Shown piece after piece: positions 33,516 to 41,925 of a stretch of 56,475 nucleotides of DNA. Every line of letters starts with the position of its first letter. Positions within the stretch are counted from its first letter, which is position 1. Made by a program: the position numbers and the translations under genes. The notes under the pieces were generated by a model. It was not told the DNA's origin. It worked only from the letters and a program-made list of their open reading frames with translations, and ran no database searches. Where the stretch lies: contig JBNJED010000001.1 in NCBI GenBank assembly GCA_051745535.1, positions 1 through 56,475 of the forward strand. Reading direction: 5' to 3'. Source of the stretch: Thiohalospira sp051745535 (lineage in GTDB: Bacteria; Pseudomonadota; Gammaproteobacteria; Thiohalospirales; Thiohalospiraceae).

Positions 33516-35146
33516 GGGGCCAGTCCGGCCCCCATTCCCGCCTCCACGCGGGGAACCGCCGCCACCAGCCGCTGGGTGTAGGCCTCCCGCGGCGATTCCA
33601 GCACCTGCCGCGTCGCCCCCTGCTCCACGATCCGGCCGGCCTCCATCACCGCCACCTCGTCGGCGAGATAGCCCACCACCCCCAGGTCGTGGGTGATGAA
33701 GAGCAGCGACAGCCCCTCCTCCGCCCGCAGCCGCAGCAGCAGATCCAGGATCCCCGCCTGTACCGAGACGTCCAGGGCGGAGGTGATCTCGTCGCAGACC
33801 AGGAAGCGCGGCTCCAGCGCCAGGGCCCGGGCAATACCCAGCCGCTGGCGCTGGCCGCCGGAGAAGGCGTGGGCGTAGCGATTGAGGCTGTCGGGGGACA
33901 GGTCCACCAGCTCCAGTAGTCGGCGGGCGCGTGCCCGCCGGTCGGCGGCGTCCCGCCCCAGGCCGTGGACCGCCATGGGCTCGGTGAGCATGGTCGCCAC
34001 CGAAAGACGCGGGTTCAGCGCCGAATAGGGATCCTGGAAGACCGCCTGCAGGTGGCGTCGCCGCCGGCGCAGTTCCTCCCCGTCCAGGCGGGCCAGGTCG
34101 TCCCCCTCCCAGCGGATGGAGCCGGCGGTGGGCCGCTCCAGGCGGAGGATGGCGCGGGCCACGGTAGACTTGCCGGAGCCGGACTCCCCCACCAGGGCGG
34201 TAATGCCCCCCCGGTGTACCGTCAGGTCCACCCCGTCCACGGCGCGCACATGGCCTACCGTCCGGCGCAGGAGCCCGCGCCGGACGGGAAAGTGCACCGC
34301 CAGGCCGCGCACCTCCAGCGCCGGCTCCGGATTCGGGGCGGGGGTCGCCGGCCGCGGCCGGCGCTCCGGCAGGGCGTCCAGCAGGGCCCGGGTGTAGGTG
34401 TGCTGCGGCCGCTGCAGTAGTTCCGCCCGCGCCCCGCTCTCCACCACCCGTCCCCGGCGCATCACCGCCACCCGATCCGCGATGGCGGCCACCACGCCGA
34501 AGTCGTGGGTGATGAAGAGCAGCCCCATGCCGGTGCGCGTCTGGAGGTCGCGCAACAGCCCCAGGATCTCTGCCTGGACGGTGACATCCAGGGCGGTGGT
34601 GGGCTCGTCGGCGATGAGCAGGTCCGGCTCGGCCACCAGGGCCATGGCGACCATCACACGCTGGCGCTGACCGCCGGAGAGGCGATGGGGGTATTCGTCA
34701 TAGCGCTGCTGCGGCTCCGGCAGCCGTACCTGCGCGAAGACCGCCTCCACCCGAGCGCGACCCTCGGCGGCGGTGAGCGCGGGCTGGTGGATGGTCAGCA
34801 CCTCCCGGACCTGCTCGCCCACGGTCATCACCGGGTTCAGGGAGGTCATGGGCTCCTGGAAGATCATGGCCATGCGCCGGCCGCGCAGGCGCCGGTGGGC
34901 CTCGGCGTCCAGACCGGCCAGCTCGCTGGTTCCGCCACCGTGCTCCAGGGTCAGGGCGCCTGCGGACATCCGCGCCCGTCCGGGGAGAAGGCCCATGAGG
35001 GCCAGCGCGGTCACCGACTTCCCGGAGCCTGACTCCCCCACCAGGCAGAGGGTCTCGCCGCCGGCGAGTTCCAGGTCGACACCGGCCACCGCCGGCTCCT
35101 CGGCGCCGGGGAAGGTCACCCGCAGGTTGGAGACGGTCAGCCGCAT
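33512..35146 (-). CDS. ABC transporter ATP-binding protein, fused DppD-DppF type
   Basis: A 544-residue protein with two complete ABC ATPase domains. The first has Walker A LVGESGSGKSVTALAL, SLNPVMTVGEQ, signature LSGGQRQRVMVAMAL and Walker B LLIADEPTTALDV. The second has VGESGSGKSTVARAIL, FSGGQRQRLGIARAL and FLVCDEITSALDV. An oligopeptide-type C-terminal region follows each. This is the YejF/GsiA-like fusion of peptide transporters. The gene starts immediately after the permease gene (one base between) and is the last of a four-gene operon. The substrate is probably a peptide or similar solute. Its stop overlaps the convergent mltD stop by four bases. Confidence 0.92.
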   Translation of the reverse strand: MRLTVSNLRVTFPGAEEPAVAGVDLELAGGETLCLVGESGSGKSVTALALMGLLPGRARMSAGALTLEHGGGTSELAGLDAEAHRRLRGRRMAMIFQEPMTSLNPVMTVGEQVREVLTIHQPALTAAEGRARVEAVFAQVRLPEPQQRYDEYPHRLSGGQRQRVMVAMALVAEPDLLIADEPTTALDVTVQAEILGLLRDLQTRTGMGLLFITHDFGVVAAIADRVAVMRRGRVVESGARAELLQRPQHTYTRALLDALPERRPRPATPAPNPEPALEVRGLAVHFPVRRGLLRRTVGHVRAVDGVDLTVHRGGITALVGESGSGKSTVARAILRLERPTAGSIRWEGDDLARLDGEELRRRRRHLQAVFQDPYSALNPRLSVATMLTEPMAVHGLGRDAADRRARARRLLELVDLSPDSLNRYAHAFSGGQRQRLGIARALALEPRFLVCDEITSALDVSVQAGILDLLLRLRAEEGLSLLFITHDLGVVGYLADEVAVMEAGRIVEQGATRQVLESPREAYTQRLVAAVPRVEAGMGAGLAP

Positions 35147-36307
35147 TCAGCTCGCCTCGCTGTCCATGGCATCGCGCAGCGCCTCCCCCAGGAGGTTGTA
35201 GGCGAAAACCGTGCAGAAGATGGCCCCGCCCGGGAAGAGCGCCATCCACCAGTTGAAGGTCGAGGACTGGACCGCCTGATCCAGCATGCGGCCCCAGGTG
35301 GGGGTATCCACCGGCCCCAGCCCCAGAAAGCTCAGGGTCGCCTCCGCCAGGATGGCCGAGGCGACGCCGAAGCTCGCCGTGACCAGCACCGGCGCCATGC
35401 CGTTGGGGAGCATGTGGCGAAAGAGGATGGAGCGCAGGGGCAGCCCGGCGACCACCGCCGCCTGGACGTACTCCTGCTGGCGCAGCTTGAGGAACTCCGC
35501 CCGCACGTAGCGGGCGTAGACCGACCAGCTGGTGAGCCCGATGATGACCATCATCAGGTAGAGATCGCGGCCGAAGAAGGCGACGAAGATGAGCAGCAGG
35601 AAGAGGGTCGGAATGGCCTCCACCACCTCCACCACCCGCATGCCGAGGATATCCACCACGCCGGAGAAGTAGCCCATGACCCCGCCGATGACCACGCCGA
35701 TGGCCAGGGCGATGCCGGTAGCCACCAGCCCGATCCCCAGGGCTACCCGGGTGGCGTGGATCATCCCGGCTAGCAGATCGGAGCCGCCGGCCTCGGTCCC
35801 CATCCAGTGGACCCGCTCCGGCGCCGCCTCCAGCGGCGCCTCCAGGCCGGTATTGCCGTAATCGCGGAGGTAGTCCGCCGGGCTCCAGGGCACCGGCGCC
35901 CAGACCGCCCAGTCCCACTGCCCGGCCGCCGCGGCCTGGCGCGGCTGTTCGTGTGCCACCAGCCGCGGCGGGTCCAGCAGGGTGTGGCTGGCCACCAGGC
36001 CGCAGGCCAGCACCGTCGCGGCCACCACCACCGCCCGCCGGGGCCGCCGCCGGGTTAACCAACCCGCCAGCGCGGCGGCGAAGGCCGCCAGCAGGGCGCC
36101 ATCTCCCGGTGCGAGGTGGGTGAGAACCGGGCTCTCGATGCCGCTCTCGCCGGCCACGAGCAGCGGCTGGCTGCTGGCCATGAAGGGGGCAAAGACAGCC
36201 AGCAGGGCCACGGCGGCGATCCAGGCCAGCCCCAGCCGGGCCCCGAGCCGGGCCAGGACGCTGCGGGCGATGGCCCGGGCCGGTGTCACCGCCTCCCCTT
36301 CAGTCAT
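35147..36307 (-). CDS. Peptide-type ABC transporter permease (DppC-like) with extended N-terminal region
   Basis: A 386-residue inner-membrane permease. The C-terminal half is a standard BPD_transp domain: GSDLLAGMIHATRVALGIG, the EAA loop region RAEFLKLRQQEYVQAAVVAGLP and NGMAPVLVTASFG. Between the first transmembrane helix and this domain lie roughly 100 additional residues with two further hydrophobic segments (about 65-115), so the protein is longer than typical DppC (about 300). It overlaps the upstream permease gene by eight bases. It shares the unusual enlargement with its partner permease. Confidence 0.9.
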   Translation of the reverse strand: MTEGEAVTPARAIARSVLARLGARLGLAWIAAVALLAVFAPFMASSQPLLVAGESGIESPVLTHLAPGDGALLAAFAAALAGWLTRRRPRRAVVVAATVLACGLVASHTLLDPPRLVAHEQPRQAAAAGQWDWAVWAPVPWSPADYLRDYGNTGLEAPLEAAPERVHWMGTEAGGSDLLAGMIHATRVALGIGLVATGIALAIGVVIGGVMGYFSGVVDILGMRVVEVVEAIPTLFLLLIFVAFFGRDLYLMMVIIGLTSWSVYARYVRAEFLKLRQQEYVQAAVVAGLPLRSILFRHMLPNGMAPVLVTASFGVASAILAEATLSFLGLGPVDTPTWGRMLDQAVQSSTFNWWMALFPGGAIFCTVFAYNLLGEALRDAMDSEAS

Positions 36308-37676
36308 AGCTCACCCGGGGGTCGACCACAGCGTACAGGATATCGGCCAGCAGGTAGCCGGCCAGGGTCAGCAGGCCGCTGATGAGGGTGATGGAGAGGA
36401 CCAGCTCCCGGTCCCGGCCGGTGACCGCCTCCACCGCCAGCTTGCCCATGCCCTCGATGGAGAAGATGCTCTCGACGATGACCGAGCCGGAGAGCAGCGC
36501 CGGCAGCAGCGTGGCCGCCACGGTCACCAGTGGCAGCAGGCTGTTGCGGAAAACGTGGCGCCACAGGACCTCGCGCTCGGCCAGCCCCTTGGCCCGGGCG
36601 GTTCGGGCGTAGTCGCTGTGGAGATTCTCCAGGACCGAAGAGCGGGTGAGCTTGGCCAGGAAGGCGATACCGCCGTAGCTTAGGGTGAGTACCGGCAGGA
36701 CCAGGTGCCAGGCGCGGTCCAGGAGGTAGCCACGGACGAATTCGGCCTCCAGCAGCGGGGCCACCGCCAGCAGGCCCACCAGCAGGCCCGCTGCCCCCAG
36801 CACGGTCCCGCGCAGAACCGGCACCGCCGAGGCCGCTCCGCCGATCAGCAGGGCGGCGGTGAACAGGGCCAGGGCCGCCGACACCCCCCAGCCGGCCCCG
36901 GGCAGCGCCGCCCCCCAGAGCCCGCCCAGCACCAGGCCCGCGGCGGCCGCCACCCCCATCCGCCAGCGCCGCCCCGCACGGGCCAGTCCCAGGCCCGCGG
37001 CCACGCCCAGACCGGCGCCGGCCAGCACCTTGAGGGCATCCAGCGCGGTGCCCCAGTGGGGCAGGAAGGTCATGCCCGCCCCCTCCCGGGAGAGGGTGCC
37101 GGCGGTGGGGAACCACTGCCAGTACTGGTCGCTGGCGAAGAAGCCGATGAGCAGGACGCCGGCGAGCATGGTGGGGACCGACCACAGCGCCAGCAGCGCC
37201 AGCCCGGAGCCGGTATCGAAGGCGCCCCCCCGCTCCCGCGCCGCCTGCAGTCCGATGGTCACCGCCACCAGGTAGACCAGCGGGATGGACAGCGCATTGA
37301 GAAGCAGGGTGATGGGTAGCCGTTCGCCGATGAGATCGACCACCGGCCGGCCGTAGCGGAAGCTGTCCCCCAGGTCCATCCCCTTGGTCCAGGAGAAGGC
37401 GCCGAGGCCGCCGTCGGCGGTAATGGTGAAGCCCACCGGCGAGATGCTGTTGAGCCAGCGCAGGTACTGGACCGGGGCCGGGTCATCCAGGCCGTAGCGC
37501 CGATTGTAGTAGGCCTCCAGTGCCTTGCGGGCCTCGGGATCGAGGTTCTGGCCGGCGGTGAGGGTCTCCGGCGAGATGCCGCCGGGGGCGGCGACCATGA
37601 TGCCGAAGACCACCACCGTGATGCCGAAGAGCGTCGGTACCATGAGCAGCAGCCGGCGCAGGATGTAGGCGTGCAT
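36300..37676 (-). CDS. Peptide-type ABC transporter permease (DppB-like) with a large membrane insertion
   Basis: A 458-residue permease. The N-terminus (YILRRLLLMVPTLFGITVVVF) and C-terminus (LTRSSVLENLHSDYARTARAKGL, an EAA loop, then VESIFSIEGMG and DILYAVVDPRVSYD) are those of DppB/OppB proteins, which usually have 310-340 residues. Between WQWFPTAGTL (about 165) and HLVLPVLTLSYGG (about 338) there are about 120 extra residues of hydrophobic, Ala/Gly/Leu-rich sequence able to form three or four transmembrane helices. The reading frame is uninterrupted and codon use matches, so this is a real insertion. Nine bases separate it from the solute-binding protein gene. Confidence 0.9.
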   Translation of the reverse strand: MHAYILRRLLLMVPTLFGITVVVFGIMVAAPGGISPETLTAGQNLDPEARKALEAYYNRRYGLDDPAPVQYLRWLNSISPVGFTITADGGLGAFSWTKGMDLGDSFRYGRPVVDLIGERLPITLLLNALSIPLVYLVAVTIGLQAARERGGAFDTGSGLALLALWSVPTMLAGVLLIGFFASDQYWQWFPTAGTLSREGAGMTFLPHWGTALDALKVLAGAGLGVAAGLGLARAGRRWRMGVAAAAGLVLGGLWGAALPGAGWGVSAALALFTAALLIGGAASAVPVLRGTVLGAAGLLVGLLAVAPLLEAEFVRGYLLDRAWHLVLPVLTLSYGGIAFLAKLTRSSVLENLHSDYARTARAKGLAEREVLWRHVFRNSLLPLVTVAATLLPALLSGSVIVESIFSIEGMGKLAVEAVTGRDRELVLSITLISGLLTLAGYLLADILYAVVDPRVSYD

Positions 37677-37685
37677 CCCGCCCCC

Positions 37686-39509
37686 TCAGTAGCGCTGCTC
37701 GGCCGCTGGCACGTACCACTCCACCGGCACCGCATCCACGTTGAGGCCCAGCCGGGTCTGCTCCACGTTGCGGAAGCGGTCATCCATGAGCAGCAGCGTC
37801 TCCCGGCGGAAGAGGAAGGTGTAGGGCTGGTCCTCGAAGAGGTGGCGCTGGGCCCGGTGCCAGAGATCCATACGCGGCTCCTCCTCCACGGTAGCCCGCG
37901 CCTGGTCGATGACCTCGTCCATCTCCGGATTGCTATAGCCGACGTAGTTGTCCCCCTCGCCGATCTGGGAGGAGTGGAACATCTGGTAGATATCGATCTC
38001 GATGTCGCTGGTCCAGCCCAGGGTGATGGCGTCGAAATCCCCCTGATCGACATCCTCCAGCATCACCGACCACTCCGTGGGCTTCGGCTCCATCTCGATC
38101 CCGGCCCGGGCCCACGCGTCGCGCAGATACTCCACCACCCGCTGGGTGTCGGTGCTCTCCTGAACGTAGGTGAGCGCGAAGGAGAAGTCGTTGCCCTGCT
38201 CGTCCTCCAGCACACCGTCGCCATCCCGATCCTCCCAGCCCGCCTCGGCCAGCAGTTCCCGGGCCCGCTCCGGGTCATGTCCACGCGGCTCGATCCCGTC
38301 GTCATGCTGGGGGCTGCGCGGATTGAAGGGGCTCACCGCCACCTCGGCGTGGCCGGCAAGGACCTCCTCGATGAGCGCCTGGCGGTCGGTGAGGAAGGTC
38401 ATGGCCCGACGTACCCGCGGGTCCTGGAAGGGCGTATCGACCCCCTCGCGCTGGTTCCAGGCGATGTAGGAGTAGCCCCCCGTAGGGCTCATGTAGGCGC
38501 GACTCTCGCTTCGTTCCATCAGGGCCTCGTCGGCGGTGAGCTCCTCGAACTCCCGGGGCCGGGCCTGGTAGAGGTCGATATCGCCGTTGCGGTAGGTGGT
38601 CAGCCGGGCGGAGTCGTTCTCGATGACCTCCCAGACCAGCCGACGGAAGGGGGGCTCCACGGGCCCCCAGTAGCGCGGATTGCGCTCCAGCTCCACCCGG
38701 CCGCTGTCAGGGGTCCACTCCCCCGCCTCGGGAAAGCGGTAGGGGCCGGAGCCGAAGAGCAGGCTGCGGGAGTTGTTGAAGGTCTCCGGATCCTCCCGGT
38801 AGCGGGCGTAGTAGTGCTCGGCCAGCACCGGAAGCCCCCCGGCCAGGGAGAGGGCCTTGAAGTAGGGCTCGTCAAAGCGGAAGACCACGGTGTGATCGTC
38901 CGTCGCCTCCACCGCCTCCAGTCGCCGGTAGTAGGCGCGCTGGCGCGGGGCGGCGATATCCTCGTCCATGATGAAGTCGTAGCTGAAGGCGACATCCTCG
39001 GCGGTGAGCGGCTCGCCGTCGGAGAAGCGCAGGTCGCGACGAAGCTCGAAGGTGATGGTCAGGCCGTCATCGCTGACCTCCCAGTCCCGCGCCAGCAGTC
39101 CCTCCCACTCCAGGGTCTCGGGGTCGCGGACGAGCAACGACTCCAGGACGTAGTTCTGGATCTCGCTGGCATAGGCGTCAGTGGAGACCAGCGGGCTCAG
39201 GGTCTCCAGCCCCTGAGCCAGGGCGTGGACCCGCCAGTCACCGGGGGCGAAATCGGGCTCCTGGCTGGCCTCGTGGGCACGCCGGAAGGCCGGCGGCACC
39301 GCCGACCGGTCCCCTTCCTCGGCGGTGCTGGCCGCAGGCCGGCGCGCCAGCTCCCGGCGCAGCTCGCCGATGCGATCGCGCTGTTCCTCCACGGCGGTGC
39401 GGATCTCGGCCAGCGCCTGCCACTGCCGGTCCACCTGGACCATGGCCAGCACGACGAGCAGGGCCGTCAGGGCGAAGCCGGCGATGGTAATGAAGGTAAG
39501 TCGGTTCAA
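37686..39509 (-). CDS. Membrane-anchored peptide-type solute-binding protein (SBP_bac_5)
   Basis: A 607-residue protein. A hydrophobic helix near the N-terminus (LTFITIAGFALTALLVVLAMV) has no obvious cleavage site or lipobox. A coiled-coil-like charged helix follows (WQALAEIRTAVEEQRDRIGE, about 30-65), then a full family-5 binding domain from about residue 90: ETLSPLVSTDAYASEIQNYV, FSDGEPLTAEDVAFSYDF, KALSLAGGLPVL, ARELLAEAGWEDRDGDG. It seems to be tethered to the inner membrane rather than free or lipid-anchored. The start is the TTG at 39507-39509, five bases after GGGAG; a GTG 15 codons upstream overlaps a TATAGT promoter-like hexamer. It is first of the four-gene transporter operon. Confidence 0.88.
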   Translation of the reverse strand: MNRLTFITIAGFALTALLVVLAMVQVDRQWQALAEIRTAVEEQRDRIGELRRELARRPAASTAEEGDRSAVPPAFRRAHEASQEPDFAPGDWRVHALAQGLETLSPLVSTDAYASEIQNYVLESLLVRDPETLEWEGLLARDWEVSDDGLTITFELRRDLRFSDGEPLTAEDVAFSYDFIMDEDIAAPRQRAYYRRLEAVEATDDHTVVFRFDEPYFKALSLAGGLPVLAEHYYARYREDPETFNNSRSLLFGSGPYRFPEAGEWTPDSGRVELERNPRYWGPVEPPFRRLVWEVIENDSARLTTYRNGDIDLYQARPREFEELTADEALMERSESRAYMSPTGGYSYIAWNQREGVDTPFQDPRVRRAMTFLTDRQALIEEVLAGHAEVAVSPFNPRSPQHDDGIEPRGHDPERARELLAEAGWEDRDGDGVLEDEQGNDFSFALTYVQESTDTQRVVEYLRDAWARAGIEMEPKPTEWSVMLEDVDQGDFDAITLGWTSDIEIDIYQMFHSSQIGEGDNYVGYSNPEMDEVIDQARATVEEEPRMDLWHRAQRHLFEDQPYTFLFRRETLLLMDDRFRNVEQTRLGLNVDAVPVEWYVPAAEQRY

Positions 39510-39836
39510 GGGAACTCCCGGTGCCGAGCAGCCTGGTCCGAAGGCCGCCCTCACTATACGAACTCAGACCGCCGCATGCACCACCCCCGGCCTTCCCTCC
39601 TGCTCCGGGCGGTCGGCACAAGGCCCGGATACCAGGTACGCCGTAAAGACATCCCTGTCGGCTCGACGGCAGCATCCCTGCTGCCGACGACCCGGTATCC
39701 GGGCCGTCGCCGACCGCCGGGCCTTTTCGGGGAATACGCGGATGCCCGGAGCGGCGTTGCTTCCGGTCACCAAAGGCCTTACCGTAGCCCCCTGATCACA
39801 CACCAATCTCACCGTCCCGTTGCGAGGAGGACACGC
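39510..39836. other. Non-coding 327-bp region between the solute-binding protein gene and fabI
   Basis: It contains copy B of the structured repeat (39610-39730). Nearer the binding-protein gene lies a TATAGT on the minus strand (39553-39558) that could be its -10. The approximately 105 bases after the repeat, before fabI, include a strong GAGGAGG ribosome-binding site but no clear promoter hexamers that I can defend. Confidence 0.6.
39610..39730 (+). repeat. Structured dispersed repeat, copy B
   Basis: A 121-bp element matching copy A (11537-11658) in opposite orientation. It starts CGGTCGGCACAAG, has a conserved centre with GCCGTAAAGAC and ATCCCTGTCGGCTCGACGGC, and ends CCGCCGGGCCTTTTCGG. 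A 12-bp outer stem (39622-39633 with 39694-39705) is perfect, but its sequence differs from that of copy A on both arms. The inner hairpin CGGCAGCA-TCCC-TGCTGCCG is identical to copy A. Confidence 0.82.
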
Positions 39837-40625
39837 ATGGGTTTTCTCAGCGGCAAGCGCGCGCTCATCGTCGGCCTGGCCAGTAATCGTTCCATCGCCT
39901 GGGGCATCGCCCAGGCCATGCACCGCGAGGGCGCCGAGCTCGCCTTCACCTACCAGAACGAAAAGCTCCAGTCCCGGGTCGAGGACCTCGCCGGCCAGCT
40001 CGGCTCCGAGATCACCATGCCCATGGACGTCTCCTCGGACGAGGAGATCGAGGCCGCCTTCAACCAGCTGGACAACTACTGGGACGGCCTGGACATCATC
40101 GTCCACGCCGTGGCCTTCGCGCCCAAGAGCGAACTGGAGGGCAACTACCTGGACGCGGTAACCCGCGAGGGCTTCCGCACCGCCCACGAGATCAGCTCCT
40201 ACAGCTTCGCCGCCCTGGCCAAGGCAGCCCGGCCCATGATGGAGGGTCGCAACGGCAGCCTCATCACCCTGAGCTACCTGGGGGCCGAGCGCGCCATGCC
40301 CAACTACAACGTCATGGGCCTGGCCAAGGCGAGCCTGGAGGCCAACGTCCGCTACATGGCCGACTCCCTGGGCCCCGACGGGATCCGGGTCAACGCCGTC
40401 TCCGCCGGCCCCATCCGCACCCTGGCGGCCGCCGGGATCAGCGACTTCAAGCGCATGCTCGAAGAGGTGGAGGCCAACGCCCCCCTGCGGAAGAACGTCA
40501 CCATCGACGAGGTGGGCAACACCGCCGCCTTCCTGGGCTCCGATCTCGCCTCCGGCATGACCGGCCAGGTCCTCTACGTGGACAGCGGCTTCTCCATTCT
40601 CGGCATGAACGGCTACTACAGCTGA
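39837..40625 (+). CDS. fabI: Enoyl-[acyl-carrier-protein] reductase (NADH)
   Basis: A 262-residue SDR-type enoyl-ACP reductase completing each round of fatty acid elongation. It shows GLASNRSIAWGIAQAM (nucleotide binding, about 13-28), IIVHAVAFAP, the catalytic pair in TLSYLGAERAMPNYNVMGLAKASLE (Tyr-x6-Lys spacing typical of FabI) and NAVSAGPIRTLAAAGI with YVDSGFSILGM at the end. The ATG at 39837 has GAGGAGG upstream. It is monocistronic and converges on the symporter gene with only one base between stops. FabI-type rather than FabV or FabK means triclosan-sensitive chemistry is expected from the family. Confidence 0.95.
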   Translation: MGFLSGKRALIVGLASNRSIAWGIAQAMHREGAELAFTYQNEKLQSRVEDLAGQLGSEITMPMDVSSDEEIEAAFNQLDNYWDGLDIIVHAVAFAPKSELEGNYLDAVTREGFRTAHEISSYSFAALAKAARPMMEGRNGSLITLSYLGAERAMPNYNVMGLAKASLEANVRYMADSLGPDGIRVNAVSAGPIRTLAAAGISDFKRMLEEVEANAPLRKNVTIDEVGNTAAFLGSDLASGMTGQVLYVDSGFSILGMNGYYS

Positions 40626-40626
40626 T

Positions 40627-41922
40627 TCAGGCCCCGGCGCCGGTCTCCGTCGGCGCCGTACTCCCCGAATAGGGCCGCTCGCCCTCCCATCGCGCCAGGA
40701 TCACCGCCCCGGTGGCGTCGCTGAAGACGTTCACCGCCGTACGGGTCATGTCCAGCAGCCGATCCACCGCCAGGAGCAACCCGACGCCCTCCAGGGGCAG
40801 GCCGAGGCTGGTGAGGATGAGGGTGATGGCCACCAGGCTCGCCGCCGGCACCCCGGCCACGCCGATGGAGGTCGCCAGGGCCATGACTACCACCAGCGCC
40901 TGCTCCGCCAACCCCAGATCCAGGCCATAGGCCTGGGCGATGAAGAGAACCGCCGCGCACTCGTAGAGCGCCGTGCCGTCCATGTTCACCGTCGCCCCCA
41001 GGGGCAGGACGACGCTGGAGGTCCGGTTGGAGACGCCGGCCCCCTGCTCCACGCGGTTGAGCGTCATCGGCAGCGTCCCGGAGGAGGAGGCAGTGGAGAA
41101 GGCGGTAAGCAGCGCCGGGGCGAGATTGCGCAGGTGGCGGCGGGGGTCGATGCCGGTGGTCCACCACAGGGCCAGGGGGAGCACCACCAGGCCGTGGAAG
41201 AGCAGCGCCCCCAGGACGGTGGCGAAGAAGGTGGCCAGGGAGGCGAAGGCGTCCAGCCCGGTCTCGGCCACCGTGGTGGCCACCAGGGCGAAGACCCCCA
41301 CCGGCGTCAGCCGCAGCACCCAGCCGGTGATCCGCATCATCACGGCGAAGGACTCGTCCCAGAAGGCGCGCAGGGTGGCGGCGCCCTCCCCCAGGCGGGC
41401 GATGGCCAGCCCCAGGACCAGGGCGAAGACGATGAGGCCCAGGAGCTGCCCCTCGGCCGCGGCGGCGAAGATGTTCTCGGGGATGAGCCGATCCAGGAGG
41501 CTCCACGCCTCATCCCCCTCGGCGCGCAGGGACTGGCCTACCTCGGCGGTCTCGGCATCCAGCCCCAGGGCGCCGGACACCGGTTCGCCGCCGCTGATCC
41601 CGGGCTGGACGAGGTTGACCGCCACCAGGGCCACCAGCACCGCCACCGCCCCCGAGGCGAGGTAGTAGGCGACGGTCCGCAACCCCAGCCGGCCCAGCCC
41701 CTGCCCGGCCCCGATCCCGGCGATGCCGCTGACCAGGGCGCTGACCACCAGGGGTACGACCAGGACGAAGAGGGCGTCCAGGAAGAGGCCGCCGACGGTC
41801 TCCAGGACGGCGTGGGGCGCGAGGCCGAACCAGCGGGTCTCCGGCGTCAGGGCCAGGCCCGCCGCCCCGCCGAGGACCAGGCTGCCCAGGACGAGGCGGG
41901 GGGAGACCGCCGCGGCACTCAC
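40627..41922 (-). CDS. Dicarboxylate/amino acid:cation symporter (DAACS family)
   Basis: A 431-residue membrane transporter of the GltP/DctA family. It has eight or so hydrophobic helices, the hairpin-loop serine-rich motif FSTASSSGTLPMTLN (about 264-278), the substrate-site region LPLGATVNMDGTALYECAAVLFIAQ (about 298-322) and AGVPAASLVAITLILTSLGLP. Such proteins import glutamate, aspartate or C4-dicarboxylates with Na+ or H+; the MDGT motif is shared by all branches, so the substrate is not decided. Three bases separate it from ppiD upstream on the same strand, so the two may be co-transcribed. Confidence 0.92.
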   Translation of the reverse strand: MSAAAVSPRLVLGSLVLGGAAGLALTPETRWFGLAPHAVLETVGGLFLDALFVLVVPLVVSALVSGIAGIGAGQGLGRLGLRTVAYYLASGAVAVLVALVAVNLVQPGISGGEPVSGALGLDAETAEVGQSLRAEGDEAWSLLDRLIPENIFAAAAEGQLLGLIVFALVLGLAIARLGEGAATLRAFWDESFAVMMRITGWVLRLTPVGVFALVATTVAETGLDAFASLATFFATVLGALLFHGLVVLPLALWWTTGIDPRRHLRNLAPALLTAFSTASSSGTLPMTLNRVEQGAGVSNRTSSVVLPLGATVNMDGTALYECAAVLFIAQAYGLDLGLAEQALVVVMALATSIGVAGVPAASLVAITLILTSLGLPLEGVGLLLAVDRLLDMTRTAVNVFSDATGAVILARWEGERPYSGSTAPTETGAGA

Positions 41923-41925
41923 GGC

